DNA of 5,446 nt from contig WTAG01000375.1 of NCBI GenBank assembly GCA_013139755.1, forward strand, positions 1 to 5,446, read 5' to 3'. Numbering within the stretch: position 1 is the first letter of the stretch; each line of letters opens with the position of its first letter. Source of the stretch: Methylomarinum sp. Lineage in GTDB: Bacteria > Pseudomonadota > Gammaproteobacteria > Methylococcales > Methylomonadaceae. Below are positions 4,815-5,446 of the stretch, piece after piece. The translations under genes and the position numbers were made by a program. The notes beneath the pieces are model-generated. The model made no database searches, was not told where the DNA came from, and saw only the letters and a program-made list of their open reading frames with translations.

Positions 4815-5446
4815 TCATGGCCAAAAATAGAATCGGCAGTCAGGAAAATGGCTACAACCAATATAATTCTGTCCAATTTTCTTACCTCGAACAGCACGCC
4901 GAATTTCAAGTTTATGCCGACACTCAGGACATGCATCACCTGCCTTATAATGTGTAGATGCCCCTGTTCTGTTACTTGTTAATCGGTTAACGGGCTTATC
5001 ATTTATTTTGGGTGTTTTAACTTGCATAACAATGGCTTTAAGCAAGTTAATTTGTTGCTGTAAAAAACCATTCAGATCTTGCCCTTTATTATTGGCAATA
5101 TCATCTAATTGTTGCTCCCATTGAGCAGTCAGTAAAGGATCTTTCAAGGTACTGGGCACTGCATCAATCAGATTAAAACCCAACTGCGTAGCTTTGAGTA
5201 ATTTCTTTTCTTGCTGAATAAATTTTCGATGAAACAAGGTTTGTATAATATTTGCTCGGGTTGCCTGGGTGCCTAATCCTGCCGTTTCCCTTAAGATCTT
5301 TTTCATTACCTTATCAGTGACCTGAGTACCAATGGTTTCCATGGCTTTAATCAGTGTACCTTCGGTATAGTGTCTGGGCGGTTTAGTCAGTTTATCCAGT
5401 AGTTTTAAATAATCACAAAGTAATTCTTCGCCTTTTTTTACTGCCG
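4815..5446 (-). CDS. topB: DNA topoisomerase III, C-terminal part
   Basis: The minus-strand frame is open from the right window edge to TGA at 4815-4817, about 210 residues. Topoisomerase III is a type IA enzyme that cuts and passes single DNA strands, separating replicated or recombined DNA. The visible part includes KPPRHYTEGTLIKAMETIG and RETAGLGTQATRANIIQTLFHRKFI, conserved in the type IA core near the end of the catalytic domain. A linker about 50 residues long follows, then a C4 zinc-finger-like tail: CPEC...GCSHFPDC, ending YFWP. The active-site tyrosine and Toprim domain lie beyond the window. The methionine at 5340-5342 is internal, because the family motif KPPRHYTEGT precedes it in frame. 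The Cys4 tail is absent from the E. coli enzyme but common in other type IA topoisomerases. The gene converges on the IS element. Confidence 0.92.
   Translation of the reverse strand, partial: AVKKGEELLCDYLKLLDKLTKPPRHYTEGTLIKAMETIGTQVTDKVMKKILRETAGLGTQATRANIIQTLFHRKFIQQEKKLLKATQLGFNLIDAVPSTLKDPLLTAQWEQQLDDIANNKGQDLNGFLQQQINLLKAIVMQVKTPKINDKPVNRLTSNRTGASTHYKAGDACPECRHKLEIRRAVRGKKIGQNYIGCSHFPDCRFYFWP

Noticed and set aside
4739..4939. Minus-strand open frame of 66 codons overlapping the end of topB
   Set aside because: It is an alternative frame of the topB C-terminus, whose zinc-finger motif clearly sets the real frame.

Overview
The window looks like a chromosomal stretch of an AT-rich Gram-negative bacterium, most likely a gammaproteobacterium. 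The grounds are the protein families (M20D amidohydrolase, Tim44-like and Yip1-like membrane proteins, TopB with a C-terminal zinc finger) and REPIN-type palindromes whose foot is GTAG. The genus cannot be named from the sequence alone.

Layout, left to right. (1) 1-555: the C-terminal half of an M20D amidohydrolase, cut by the window edge. (2) 597-727: a REPIN (two inverted GTAG-footed REP hairpins), then a 26-bp repeat I call R26. (3) 796-2508: a compact co-directional three-gene set: a Tim44-like membrane-anchored protein, a Yip1-like multi-TM protein (TTG start overlapping the previous stop by 4 nt), and a small four-TM protein. (4) 2482-2693: R26 in reverse, a second REPIN in the opposite orientation to the first, and R26 forward. 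The first R26 supplies the last eight codons and stop of the small membrane protein. (5) About 2740-4460: an IS110-family element with a long, highly structured 5' noncoding leader (candidate bridge RNA) and a DEDD transposase of about 450 residues. In the transposase, the position matching the catalytic serine of IS621 is a threonine. (6) 4402-4814: a gene-free stretch holding the right end of the IS, a weak terminator-like hairpin, a GC-rich hairpin repeat and a long imperfect palindrome. (7) 4815-5446, minus strand: the C-terminal part of DNA topoisomerase III, running off the right edge.

The three central genes probably form one transcription unit acting at the inner membrane, but their shared role is unknown. 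The rest of the window is dominated by mobile and palindromic DNA. The main points of interest are the putative bridge-RNA leader with an altered transposase active site, and the mirror-image REPIN+R26 units that bracket the three-gene set.
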